The notes under the pieces were generated by a model. That model did no database searches. It was not told the origin of the DNA and was given only the letters and a program-made list of their open reading frames with translations. From the NCBI GenBank assembly GCA_902760865.1, contig CACWID010000017.1, forward strand, positions 24,805 through 88,804: a stretch of DNA of 64,000 bases, in the 5' to 3' direction. The position numbers and the translations under genes were made by a program. Positions within the stretch are counted from its first letter, which is position 1. Every line of letters starts with the position of its first letter. Below are positions 23,976 to 32,402 of the stretch, one piece after another. The stretch is from an uncultured Bacteroidales bacterium. Lineage in GTDB: Bacteria > Bacteroidota > Bacteroidia > Bacteroidales > Muribaculaceae.

Positions 23976-24166
23976 CAACGTGATGGTGTGGCCAATTGCC
24001 AAGCCCCACACGACTTCGTTGAATAAAAAGGAGCGTTTTGCTTTTGCTTGTGACAGTAAACGTAGTTGTTTTCTAAAAGACACAAGTGCAGCGATTCAGT
24101 TCACGCTTTTATTTATACCATTAAACCGCCCCTGAGAACTGCATCGGCAATAGGAGACAAATTTGT

Positions 24167-25870
24167 ATGAGAGCCCTAAACTCAACCTTACGCACCTTTT
24201 TGCTGACCCTTACCCTTGCCTGCTCAACAACCATTGCCCTTGCCTACGACTTTATAGTTAATGGCATCTACTTCAATATAAATGGTGATGAAGCAACTGT
24301 GACATATCATGACTATTCAAAGATTCAAGTTACAGGCTCTTCCGGATATTATTGGTACGAGAATCACTATAATTATTATGCTGGCTATAGTGACCAAGTA
24401 ATCATACCTGAAACAGTAACTTATAACGGCAAGATTTACTCCGTCACAAAGATTGGTGAACATGCATTTGAAGAGTGTAGTGGATTAACCTCAGTCATTA
24501 TTCCGAATACAATAATGGCTGTTGAAAGCGATGCTTTCAATGGTTGTTATTCGTTGCGAAGTATTACGAGCATGGCTTTGACACCTCCTACTTGCACAGG
24601 TTTTAATAATTATAGTGTGGTTTTATATGTTCCATTTGAATCATTTGAGATATATAAATCAGCATTAGCATGGGGATGCTTTTCTGATATCATTGGTTTT
24701 GGACAAAATACTTTTTCAGTAGCGGATTACACGACTCTATATGGTGATACTTTTGTTATTCCTGTAACAATGGAGAATGTGGATGACATCACCGCTTTTC
24801 AGACAGATCTTTACTTACCTGAGGGATTTGAGTTGCTTAGAGATGGTGCTGAATATTTGGTATCATTATCAAGCCGTAAAGGTCGTGATCATGTCATCAT
24901 GACGAATGATGCTCCAGATGGGTCTATTAGGATACTGTGCTACTCTCCTACATCAAAAAAGTTTAACGGAAACAATGGAGATCTGTTTTATCTCACGCTC
25001 AAAGTCCCCAACGACGGAGACAGTATTGTAGCCTATCCTATATGGCTAAGAAAAACCCTATTGACAACAACTGATGAGCAAGAAGTTGGCGCACTTGAGA
25101 CACTCGGCAATGTGAAAGTCTATTTCTATATTCTTGGTGATGTAGATCATAGTGGTACTATCTCAGTTGCAGACATTGTTTTGACAGCAAAATATATTCT
25201 TTTCCAGAATCCTGAACCGTTTGTGTTCGAGGCTGCAGATATGAATGGTGACAGCAAGATTACCATTACTGATGTGGTGAAGATTGCTAACTTGATTCTT
25301 GACCAGGATTATGAGGAGCCAACGACCTTGCGCAGCACAGCCACCAGCCCCGCAAGCGACCGCATGAGTGGCGAGACCAACGGCAACACGGTTTGCATTA
25401 ATCTGGATAATGCGACGGAATATACCGCCTTGCAACTCGACTTGAACTTGCCTGAGGGCATGACGGCAAACGATTTTGCGCTGACTGAGCGCGCCAGCAA
25501 CCTGGGTCTCAGCATGAAAGACAAGGGCCATGGCAAAATCCGCGTTCTGGCATACACTCCTGACCTGAAAACCATCAAGGGCAACGAAGGCACATTCTTG
25601 ACCTTTAACGTGGACGGCATAAGGGGCGACATCCTGGTAGACCGCATTGAAGTAGTTAATCTGAATGGCGAAAGCACCCATCTGCCGAGCTTCACCATTG
25701 CAGCTAACAACCCGACAGCATTAAACGAGATGACCTCTGGAAAGGCCATCTCCAGTGTCAATTACTTCAATCTTGCTGGCCAGCAAATTAACGAGCCCGC
25801 AGCTGGTGTGACTATCGTTGTCACCACCTATAGCGACGGTTCACGCACAACTAGCAAAGTCGTCCATTAA
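24167..25870 (+). CDS. Secreted protein with BspA-like LRR, cohesin-like and dockerin modules
   Basis: 567 aa. Signal peptide (about 1-26). Residues 75-150 resemble a single BspA-type leucine-rich repeat pair (VIIPETVTYNGKIYSVTKIGEHAFEECSG...). A cohesin-like beta domain follows (about 185-310, TAFQTDLYLPEGFEL). A dockerin type I pair lies at about 325-380 (GDVDHSGTISVADIV and DMNGDSKITITDVV). A second cohesin-like domain (410-505, TALQLDLNLPEGM) is followed by a C-terminal sorting-like segment (NYFNLAGQQI...). Probably surface or secreted. Codon use is more AT-rich in the first two thirds than in the last third, suggesting a mosaic gene. Confidence 0.85.
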   Translation: MRALNSTLRTFLLTLTLACSTTIALAYDFIVNGIYFNINGDEATVTYHDYSKIQVTGSSGYYWYENHYNYYAGYSDQVIIPETVTYNGKIYSVTKIGEHAFEECSGLTSVIIPNTIMAVESDAFNGCYSLRSITSMALTPPTCTGFNNYSVVLYVPFESFEIYKSALAWGCFSDIIGFGQNTFSVADYTTLYGDTFVIPVTMENVDDITAFQTDLYLPEGFELLRDGAEYLVSLSSRKGRDHVIMTNDAPDGSIRILCYSPTSKKFNGNNGDLFYLTLKVPNDGDSIVAYPIWLRKTLLTTTDEQEVGALETLGNVKVYFYILGDVDHSGTISVADIVLTAKYILFQNPEPFVFEAADMNGDSKITITDVVKIANLILDQDYEEPTTLRSTATSPASDRMSGETNGNTVCINLDNATEYTALQLDLNLPEGMTANDFALTERASNLGLSMKDKGHGKIRVLAYTPDLKTIKGNEGTFLTFNVDGIRGDILVDRIEVVNLNGESTHLPSFTIAANNPTALNEMTSGKAISSVNYFNLAGQQINEPAAGVTIVVTTYSDGSRTTSKVVH

Positions 25871-25885
25871 AAAAACCGACTTCCG

Positions 25886-26548
25886 ATGATAAAGAAACTT
25901 ATATTAGTCGCGGTCATGGCGGTGGCATTATGCGCCACCGCTGCCAACCGCTTTTATCTACCAGATTTTGTCATTGCAGCTGGTGAGACTATGCAGGTAG
26001 CGATGATTCTGGAGAATGACGAGCCATTCACGGCTTTCCAGACGGACCTGATATTGCCGCATTGTATGTCGGTCGTTCAAGATGACGGAGACTATCTCCT
26101 TGACTTGACTGGACGTAATGCAAGCGACCAAGCTATCATCAGCAAGCTGCGCCCAGACGGGGCATTGAGAATGGTCTCCTTCTGCATGAGTGTGAAGCCC
26201 TATTCAGGCAATAACGGGGCGCTTGTGGTCATCAATCTTCATGCTGATGAAGACTTTACAGGCCCTGCCTCTATAGGTTTGAAAAACTCATTCTTTGTTA
26301 ACGTGGATGGAGTGGAGTTCATACTTCCACAAGAAACTTGCACTGTGGAATTACTGACTCGCCAAGTCATGGGCGATGCCAATGGTGACGGGATTGTGAA
26401 CATCAGTGACGTGACCTGCCTCATCAACTATCTGTTAGCAGGATGTACATCCTCATTCCACACCGAGAATGCCAATGTCAAGGACGACGACATCATCAAC
26501 ATCGGCGACGTGACAGCATTGATTAACATGCTGTTGCAAGGGAACTAA
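25886..26548 (+). CDS. Secreted cohesin-like/dockerin protein
   Basis: 220 aa. Signal peptide (about 1-19), a cohesin-like domain (25-150) very similar in layout to those of the preceding protein (FTAFQTDLILPHCMSV, SGNNGALVVINLHAD), and a C-terminal dockerin pair (GDANGDGIVNISDVT and KDDDIINIGDVTALI). It starts 15 bp after the preceding stop and is surely in the same transcript. The two could bind each other or a shared partner. Confidence 0.85.
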   Translation: MIKKLILVAVMAVALCATAANRFYLPDFVIAAGETMQVAMILENDEPFTAFQTDLILPHCMSVVQDDGDYLLDLTGRNASDQAIISKLRPDGALRMVSFCMSVKPYSGNNGALVVINLHADEDFTGPASIGLKNSFFVNVDGVEFILPQETCTVELLTRQVMGDANGDGIVNISDVTCLINYLLAGCTSSFHTENANVKDDDIINIGDVTALINMLLQGN

Positions 26549-26573
26549 CCTAAAAAAGAAGAATATTTACTGC

Positions 26574-26604
26574 AAGGGGCAACGATTTAGAATTGTTGTC
26601 CCTT
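26574..26604. terminator. Bidirectional terminator hairpin
   Basis: AAGGGGCAAC pairs with GTTGTCCCTT (one G-U). Located between the convergent dockerin and MATE genes. Confidence 0.75.
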
Positions 26605-26613
26605 TGTTGTCGG

Positions 26614-27978
26614 TCAGGTTGTCTCGGTTGTTTGAGAATGATGCTGGAGCTTGAAGCGTTGCATGATGATGACGGCGACGAGGAAGGCGGCGAAGTCGCT
26701 GGCGGGCAGCGATGCCCACACGCCGTCGAGGCCCCACAGCGAGGAGAACAGCAGCAGCATGGGCAGCAGGAACAGCAGCTGACGCGAGAGCGACATGAAG
26801 ATGCTGATGCGCACCTTGCCGATAGTCTGGAAGAAGTTGGTGACCACGGCCTGGTAGCCGATGACGGGGAATACGAGCATATTGATGCGGATGCCGCGGA
26901 TGGAGATAGCCAGCAGTTGCTCGTCATCGGTAAACAGGCGGGTGCATGGCCCTGGCAACAGTTCGCCGATCACCCAGCCGACGGTCATCGCAATGACCGA
27001 GGCGGTGATGGTCAACCGCAGGACTTGCTTGACGCGGTCCAAATTGCGTGCGCCGTAGTTATAGCCGGCAATGGGCTGGAAACCCTGACAGATACCCATG
27101 ATGACCATAAAGAAGATGAAGCCCAGGCGGTTGGCGATGCTGTAGGCTCCCACCGCAAGGTCGCCGCCGTAGGTCATCAGGGCGTTGTTCATGAAGATGG
27201 CAACCACACAGCCCGTGAGCTGCATGGAGAAGGGTGAGATGCCGATGCTGACGATGTCCTTGACAATGCTGCGGGCCGGCTTGAGGAAACGCCACTCGAG
27301 ATGCAGCAGCTCCTTCTGCCGCGAGAATTGCCACAACTGCCAGCAGAGCACGATGACCTGGGCAAGGATGGTGGCAATGGCCGCGCCCTTGATGCCCATG
27401 TGCAGGGGCCAGATGAAGATGGGGTCAAGTATGGTGTTCAGCACCACCGTGACAATGGTTGCTATCATCGCCGCTCGCGGCTTGCTGGCCGAGCGCAGGG
27501 CGGCATTCAAGCCCAGGTAGAGATGGGTGACGACGTTGCCCACCAGCAGAATGAACATATAGTCATGGGCGTGAGGCAGCGTCTGGTCGCTGGCGCCGAA
27601 GAACCTCAGGATGGGATCCAGGAAGATGATGGACACGATGCCCACCAGCAGACCCGTGATGATGTTCAGGGCGACCATATTGCCCAGCACGTTGTTGGCC
27701 TTGTCATACTGTCGCTGGCCCAATCGCAGCGACATCAGCGTGGAGCCACCGATACCCACCGCTGCACCAAAGGCCGCACCGATGTTCATCAGCGGGAACG
27801 ATATGCCCAGGGCTGCCAGCGCCATCGGACCCACGCCGTGGCCGATGAAGATGCTGTCCACCATGTTGTAGAGCGACGACGCCGTCATCGCTATCACACC
27901 CGGCAGAGCATACTGCCACAGCAGCTTGCCGACGGGCTGCGTGCCTAATGCCAATGTCGCTTCCTTGTTGTCTTTCAC
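26614..27978 (-). CDS. MATE family efflux transporter
   Basis: 454 aa, two bundles of six hydrophobic segments. The MATE start pattern is seen in GKLLWQYALPGVIAMTASSLYNMVDSIFIGHGVG; repeated PLMNIGAAFG and PFSMQLTGCVVAIF regions mark equivalent helices 2 and 8. Exports cationic drugs or metabolites by Na+ or H+ antiport; substrate unknown. The usual length argues for an intact gene. Confidence 0.93.
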   Translation of the reverse strand: MKDNKEATLALGTQPVGKLLWQYALPGVIAMTASSLYNMVDSIFIGHGVGPMALAALGISFPLMNIGAAFGAAVGIGGSTLMSLRLGQRQYDKANNVLGNMVALNIITGLLVGIVSIIFLDPILRFFGASDQTLPHAHDYMFILLVGNVVTHLYLGLNAALRSASKPRAAMIATIVTVVLNTILDPIFIWPLHMGIKGAAIATILAQVIVLCWQLWQFSRQKELLHLEWRFLKPARSIVKDIVSIGISPFSMQLTGCVVAIFMNNALMTYGGDLAVGAYSIANRLGFIFFMVIMGICQGFQPIAGYNYGARNLDRVKQVLRLTITASVIAMTVGWVIGELLPGPCTRLFTDDEQLLAISIRGIRINMLVFPVIGYQAVVTNFFQTIGKVRISIFMSLSRQLLFLLPMLLLFSSLWGLDGVWASLPASDFAAFLVAVIIMQRFKLQHHSQTTETT

Positions 27979-28033
27979 GAGCTCAGTTTTCAGTTTTTAG
28001 TTATTATGGGCTTTAAAGACCTTAAGGCCGTTC

Positions 28034-29611
28034 CTAATTCTCCTCGTTTTCCTCGAGGCCGAAGCACTCTTTGATGGCCTTGCGGATGGCGCGGGCACTT
28101 TCCTTGCCGCCCTTGAGGATGTTCAGCACGCCACGGACGTAGTCGTCCTTGTTCTTGTAGCCGCACAGGATGGCGACATTGCTCTCGATGAGCATCAGCT
28201 TCTGGTTATAGACCTTGAGAATGCTGGCATAGTCGTTGTTGTCCTCATAGACATGGAACTCACGGCACAACTGGTCGTAGAGGCCACGCGGGTTGATTTC
28301 GCTCACGAGTTCCACCATGTGGTTTTCCAGGGCATTGATGCTGGTGAACTTCATGTCGATGCGTTTCTCCACGTCGCGCTTCACGCGGTGCCGCACGTGC
28401 TGCAAAGCCTGCTGCTTGAGCTCCTTGGTAAACATGGCGATGACCCGCTTTTTCACCTTGGGAAAAACGATGTCCGGGTTACGGTGTTTGTAAACGGCAA
28501 CGGCGCGGATGACGCCTTCAAGCATGAGGATATTCTCGACCTCGGCGACATTGGGCACGAGGATGTTCTTCTTGCGCAGGTATTCCACCTCCTCGTCGCT
28601 GCGGCGGTCGCGGTCCACAATGCCGCGGCTCTCGAGCTGGTGGAAATTCTGCAGGTCACCGAAGGTGCGCACCGTCTCGATGACCTTGTTGCAGCTGCCC
28701 AGGGGCTTGACGGTGTATTCGGGGAAAATGAGGGGATACAGCCTGGAGTCGATGCTGTGCTTGTCGTCGCCCTCGATAAACAAGACGGGTTTGCGGCTGC
28801 CTAGCAGGTCGAGCAGGGCCGTGTCGAGGTCGCGGCTTGAGGTCATCACCTCATAGTCCCACGCCTCGGCCTCGGGATCATACGCCTTGACCCACACGCA
28901 CTGGTTATCGATGCGCGAGCTGGCAAACTCCACGTCATGGGTATTGTAAATGAAGGTGCAGTCGGGGCGCATCTGCTCCAGCACGTTCCACAAGGTGCGC
29001 ATGATGCTGCTGTGGATGAAGGTCTCGGGGTCATCGACCAGGATGGCGGCATCAGGCATGGCATAGAGCACCGCACCGATATAGTAGAGCACCGACTTCT
29101 CGCCGTCACTCAGGCGCATCAGCGGATACTTGTCCTCATAGCCCTCGCTGGTAAACATCAGCTTGCCGTTCTCGCGCAGCACCTTGTTCTTGGGGAACAC
29201 CTCCTGCCACTTCTTGACGGTAATGTCGAGTTTGGTCTTGGGGAACTCCATCTGCTCGTCCATGAGTTTGTGGGCCTTGAAGTTCATCAGCTCGCGGAAC
29301 TCGTCATTGAGCATGATAAAGAACAACTTGTCAAACTCGGTCTCGGCCTTGTTCTGAATCAAGGGGTTAGCAGCATTCATGCGGTTGAACATATCCTCGA
29401 TAGAGCCAGGCATGACCTCCTTGCTAGGCGGTGTCGTGAAGAGCGCCTTCAGCGCCGAGATACGGTAAGCCTTGTCTCCCAGTTCGTCAACAAGTGCCGA
29501 GCAGAAACGGCTCTTGCCCGCACCGTTCGTTCCGATGACAGTGATTTGCTTGGACTCCACCAGCACTTCAGGCTGATGCCCGTCCATCCTCTTGGGTAGT
29601 CTGATGTCCAT
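28034..29611 (-). CDS. Single-chain AAA ATPase with DUF4435 Toprim-like domain (PARIS-like)
   Basis: 525 aa. ABC-type ATPase at 1-235: Walker A GTNGAGKS (27-34), signature RLSDGEKS (166-173), Walker B AAILVDDPET (188-197), switch His225. From about 274 a DUF4435 domain: LFIEGDDKH with Glu280, then GIVDRDRR with Asp333 and Asp335, matching the acidic residues of a Toprim fold. In PARIS the ATPase AriA holds the DUF4435 nuclease AriB inactive until a phage trigger appears; fused forms are known. This gene is not near the 7-10 kb defence operon. Alternatively an OLD-like nuclease of other function. Confidence 0.85.
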   Translation of the reverse strand: MDIRLPKRMDGHQPEVLVESKQITVIGTNGAGKSRFCSALVDELGDKAYRISALKALFTTPPSKEVMPGSIEDMFNRMNAANPLIQNKAETEFDKLFFIMLNDEFRELMNFKAHKLMDEQMEFPKTKLDITVKKWQEVFPKNKVLRENGKLMFTSEGYEDKYPLMRLSDGEKSVLYYIGAVLYAMPDAAILVDDPETFIHSSIMRTLWNVLEQMRPDCTFIYNTHDVEFASSRIDNQCVWVKAYDPEAEAWDYEVMTSSRDLDTALLDLLGSRKPVLFIEGDDKHSIDSRLYPLIFPEYTVKPLGSCNKVIETVRTFGDLQNFHQLESRGIVDRDRRSDEEVEYLRKKNILVPNVAEVENILMLEGVIRAVAVYKHRNPDIVFPKVKKRVIAMFTKELKQQALQHVRHRVKRDVEKRIDMKFTSINALENHMVELVSEINPRGLYDQLCREFHVYEDNNDYASILKVYNQKLMLIESNVAILCGYKNKDDYVRGVLNILKGGKESARAIRKAIKECFGLEENEEN

Positions 29612-29657
29612 AATCTGATGATATTACTCTTCTTATCTTACCTCTAAAAAAACGCGG

Positions 29658-29670
29658 ATTACGCGAATTA
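29658..29670. repeat. Copy of the ATTACGCGAATTA intergenic element
   Basis: Identical 13-mer to that at 22744-22756, followed by a partial second copy TCGCGAATTA (29671-29680). Confidence 0.7.
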
Positions 29671-29714
29671 TCGCGAATTATTTATTTATTCATCAACAGT
29701 CCACGCAACGCATT

Positions 29715-30110
29715 CTATTGATATAATAAATTGTTACTGTTAACGACTCTTGCTGTTTCAAGACTCTTTTTAGCAAAGTTTCCAATAATACCCAGTTGAT
29801 AACCTGTTGCTTTCAGATAATTCAGAACTTGGCATTTATGAATTTCAACGATATCGGAAACAGTTTTCAACTCAACAATTATTTTGTCGTAACAGATAAA
29901 ATCAGCAATATATTCTTTTTTAAGAATAATGTCTTTATATCTAATCCTCAAGTGCACTTCACGTTCGTAAGGTATGCCGGCCTTCTTGAACTCATGCTCC
30001 AAAGCTTCTTGGTATACTTGCTCCAAGAAACCGGGCCCTAGTTCTTTATGAACTTCCAACAAGCAACCTTTTATTTTATATGACTCTTCAGGATATATTA
30101 AATATGCCAT
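29715..30110 (-). CDS. GxxExxY family protein
   Basis: 131 aa with the family signature GPGFLEQVYQEAL (G25...E30...Y33) and the nuclease-like core HLRIRYKDIILKKEYIADF..IIVELKTV, where D and ExK recall PD-(D/E)XK enzymes. Common in Bacteroidetes, function unknown. It is more AT-rich than its neighbours. It lies next to the AAA-DUF4435 gene but separated by an intergenic element. Confidence 0.9.
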   Translation of the reverse strand: MAYLIYPEESYKIKGCLLEVHKELGPGFLEQVYQEALEHEFKKAGIPYEREVHLRIRYKDIILKKEYIADFICYDKIIVELKTVSDIVEIHKCQVLNYLKATGYQLGIIGNFAKKSLETARVVNSNNLLYQ

Positions 30111-30284
30111 ATTATGAAACTGCTATCAGCTCTCAAAAAATAATTCGTGTTAATCAGCGTAATCAGCGTTTTAATAATGACAGGCAATAGCTTTTGCCAT
30201 TATGAAACGGGTAAAATTACTTCATTTTTTTCATAGTGCCAACGAATTTCCCTCCAAAGTGCCAAAATGGACTTTTTTTCACAC

Positions 30285-30322
30285 TTTTGACATATACGGT
30301 ATGACGTTTTTGAGTAATTTTG
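30285..30322 (+). promoter_or_regulatory. Probable promoter of the permease gene
   Basis: TTTTG (30285-30289) and TAATTTTG (30315-30322), spaced 25 bp, slightly longer than usual. It implies that the upstream ATGs at 30202 and 30301 are not the start. Confidence 0.45.
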
Positions 30323-30333
30323 CCGCTGTTATG

Positions 30334-31578
30334 ATGGACTATGTAAACGCATTTGTATCGATGTTGAATGGCATGTCGCCGTATCTGCTGTTGGGTTTCC
30401 TGATAGCGGGGTTGTTGCATGCCTTTGTGCCGTCGTCAATCTATAGCCGCTATCTGGCGGGCACGGGACTGCGCTCGGTAGCCACTGCTGCGGCGTTCGG
30501 AATCCCGCTGCCGTTGTGCTCATGCGGCGTGCTGCCCACGGCGGTAGCCCTGCGTCGCAGCGGAGCCTCGCGTGCAGCCTCGACGTCTTTTCTCATCGCC
30601 ACACCCCAGACGGGAGTGGACAGCATCATGGCGACCTACTCGATGATGGGACTGCCCTTTGCCATCCTTCGCCCCGTGGCAGCGCTGGTGACATCGCTGC
30701 TGGGTGGCCTGGCCGTAGGGCACTGGGAACGCAAGGGAGCCCTCGACGATGTGCACGACGAAGCGAACTATGAGTTCAGCGAGCTGCCCAAGGGTCTGTG
30801 GAACAAGATAAAAGAGACCCTGAAATATGGCTTCTTCGACATGATGCAGAGCATCGGCCGCTGGCTGCTGCTGGGCCTGGTGGTCGCCACATTGATCACC
30901 GTGCTGCTGCCCGACGACTTCTTCTCGACCTATGCCCGCTGGCCGCTGCTCAACATGCTGATCATCGTGCTCGTGGCCGTACCGATGTATGTGTGCGCCA
31001 CAGGGTCCATCCCCATTGCTGCCGCCCTCATGCTCAAGGGCATGTCACCCGGTTGTGCCCTGGTGCTGCTCATGGCCGGCCCAGCCGCCAACCTGGCTTC
31101 GATGTTCGTGGTGAACAACGCCTTCGGCCGCAAGGCGACCATCGTCTATCTGCTGTCGATTATCGGCGGTGCGGTAGGTTTCGGTGTGCTGGTGGATTAT
31201 TGGCCCGGGATACGCCAGGTATTTACCGACGCCCTACCCTGCCACATGATGCATCACGACCACATGATGGGCGCCTCGTGGCTCAACACCATCTGCAGCA
31301 TCGCCCTGCTGTGCATGATTGCACTCGCCCTGGGCGCAAAATACTGGAAATCATATCAAATCAAACGTAATAAAACTGCTACTATGAAAGAATTCAAAGT
31401 TAAAGGCATGATGTGTGCACACTGCAAGGCCAACGTAGAAAAGGGCCTCGCCGCACTTCCCGGAGTAGAAAAAGTGACCGTTGACCTCGCTAAGGGCACC
31501 GCCCTCGTCGAGGGCTTCGTCCCCGACCAGCTCATCATCGACTGCATCGAGGACCTGGGCTACCAGTACGAGCCCTGA
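30334..31578 (+). CDS. Cu/Zn efflux-type permease (SO_0444 / DUF318 family) fused to an HMA domain
   Basis: Membrane permease with the family motif GIPLPLCSCGVLPTAVALRR and SFLIATPQTGVDSI; about eight helices. A cytoplasmic linker (YWKSYQIKRNKTAT) leads into a heavy-metal-associated domain starting at MKEFKVKGMMCAHC, with the CxxC metal site in MCAHC. It probably exports copper or zinc ions, with the HMA domain delivering or sensing metal. ATG at 30334 is chosen because a promoter-like TAATTTTG lies just upstream and because family members begin like MMDYVNAFVSMLNGMSPYLL. The frame also starts at 30202 with 44 extra residues, less likely. Confidence 0.85.
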   Translation: MDYVNAFVSMLNGMSPYLLLGFLIAGLLHAFVPSSIYSRYLAGTGLRSVATAAAFGIPLPLCSCGVLPTAVALRRSGASRAASTSFLIATPQTGVDSIMATYSMMGLPFAILRPVAALVTSLLGGLAVGHWERKGALDDVHDEANYEFSELPKGLWNKIKETLKYGFFDMMQSIGRWLLLGLVVATLITVLLPDDFFSTYARWPLLNMLIIVLVAVPMYVCATGSIPIAAALMLKGMSPGCALVLLMAGPAANLASMFVVNNAFGRKATIVYLLSIIGGAVGFGVLVDYWPGIRQVFTDALPCHMMHHDHMMGASWLNTICSIALLCMIALALGAKYWKSYQIKRNKTATMKEFKVKGMMCAHCKANVEKGLAALPGVEKVTVDLAKGTALVEGFVPDQLIIDCIEDLGYQYEP

Positions 31579-31585
31579 TGCAATC

Positions 31586-31639
31586 TCTAGACCATCTAGA
31601 TCATCTAGATTATCTAGAAAGTCTAGATTATCTAGAAAA
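31586..31639. repeat. Six tandem 9-bp units TCTAGA-NNN
   Basis: TCTAGA recurs exactly every 9 bp at 31586, 31595, 31604, 31613, 31622 and 31631 with variable triplets between. It lies between convergent permease and menG genes. A second six-copy array is at 48888-48941. Confidence 0.95.
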
Positions 31640-31649
31640 GGAAACGGAG

Positions 31650-32402
31650 TTACTTCACGGCTGTGTAGATGGTGCACACGCCCAGCGTGAGGCACTTGAA
31701 CGTCGTGTCCCGTAGGCCGGCGTTACGCATCAGCTGGAGCATGTCGTCGCCCTGCGGGACGGCAGCAATGCTCTCCGGCAGATAACGGTAGGCCGTCTTG
31801 TCGCCGCTCTTCATGGCGCCGATAGCAGGGATGATGTGCAGCGCGTAGAGGTCGTAGAACCAACGAATCAGGGGGTTCCCGGGCGTGGACAGTTCCAGCA
31901 CACACAGCATGCCGCCGGGCTTGAGCACGCGCGCCATCTCCTTGTAGCCCTGCTGCAGATGCTCGAAGTTGCGCACCCCGAAGGCCACCGTCACGGCGTC
32001 AAACGTGCCATCAGCCATCGGCAGCGCCATGCAGTCGCCTTTTACAAAGGTAATCTTCTCCTCCAGGCCTTTGTCCTTGACCTTGCGCCGTGCTTCGTCG
32101 AGCATCCCCTGCGACAGGTCGATGCCCGTGATGTGCTGCGGGCTGAGCGACTTGTTCAGCTGGATGGCAAAGTCGCCGGTACCCGTCGCCACATCTAGGA
32201 TGGCGGCAGGACGGATGCGTTTCAGCCGTTTCACAGCCAATTTACGCCACCAGACGTCGATGCCCAGCGTCATCGCCCTGTTCATGAAGTCATAGGCGGG
32301 CGCAATGGCGTCAAACATCTGCCTGACCTGCTCGGTCTTGGCGGTGTCGGTGATGCCATAGGGGGTCACCTGCTCTACCCTATTGCCATTGTCGTTGATC
32401 AT
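31650..32402 (-). CDS. menG: Demethylmenaquinone methyltransferase
   Basis: Last step of menaquinone synthesis, C-methylation of demethylmenaquinone with SAM. Motifs: VRQMFDAIAPAYDFMNR at the start, SAM site ILDVATGTGDFAIQL, and the family mark FGVRNFE. 250 aa. The stop-start overlap with phoH (ATGA) shows the two are co-translated; menG follows phoH. Confidence 0.95.
   Translation of the reverse strand: MINDNGNRVEQVTPYGITDTAKTEQVRQMFDAIAPAYDFMNRAMTLGIDVWWRKLAVKRLKRIRPAAILDVATGTGDFAIQLNKSLSPQHITGIDLSQGMLDEARRKVKDKGLEEKITFVKGDCMALPMADGTFDAVTVAFGVRNFEHLQQGYKEMARVLKPGGMLCVLELSTPGNPLIRWFYDLYALHIIPAIGAMKSGDKTAYRYLPESIAAVPQGDDMLQLMRNAGLRDTTFKCLTLGVCTIYTAVK

Larger units (their letters stand above)
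23846..24166. other. Divergent intergenic region
   Basis: Contains the -7 box of the glycosyltransferase gene, a variant ATTACACGAATT element and, on the plus strand, the probable promoter TATCTTTG (23968-23975) of the secreted dockerin gene. The long leader (about 185 nt) of that gene has no recognised riboswitch. Confidence 0.5.

Noticed and set aside
30202-30333. N-terminal extension of the permease from the ATG at 30202
   Set aside because: It contains the probable promoter and residues not seen in the permease family; the start at 30334 fits better.
31586-31639. TCTAGA array considered as a CRISPR-like array
   Set aside because: Repeat of 6 bp with 3-bp spacers, no cas genes anywhere in the window; not CRISPR.
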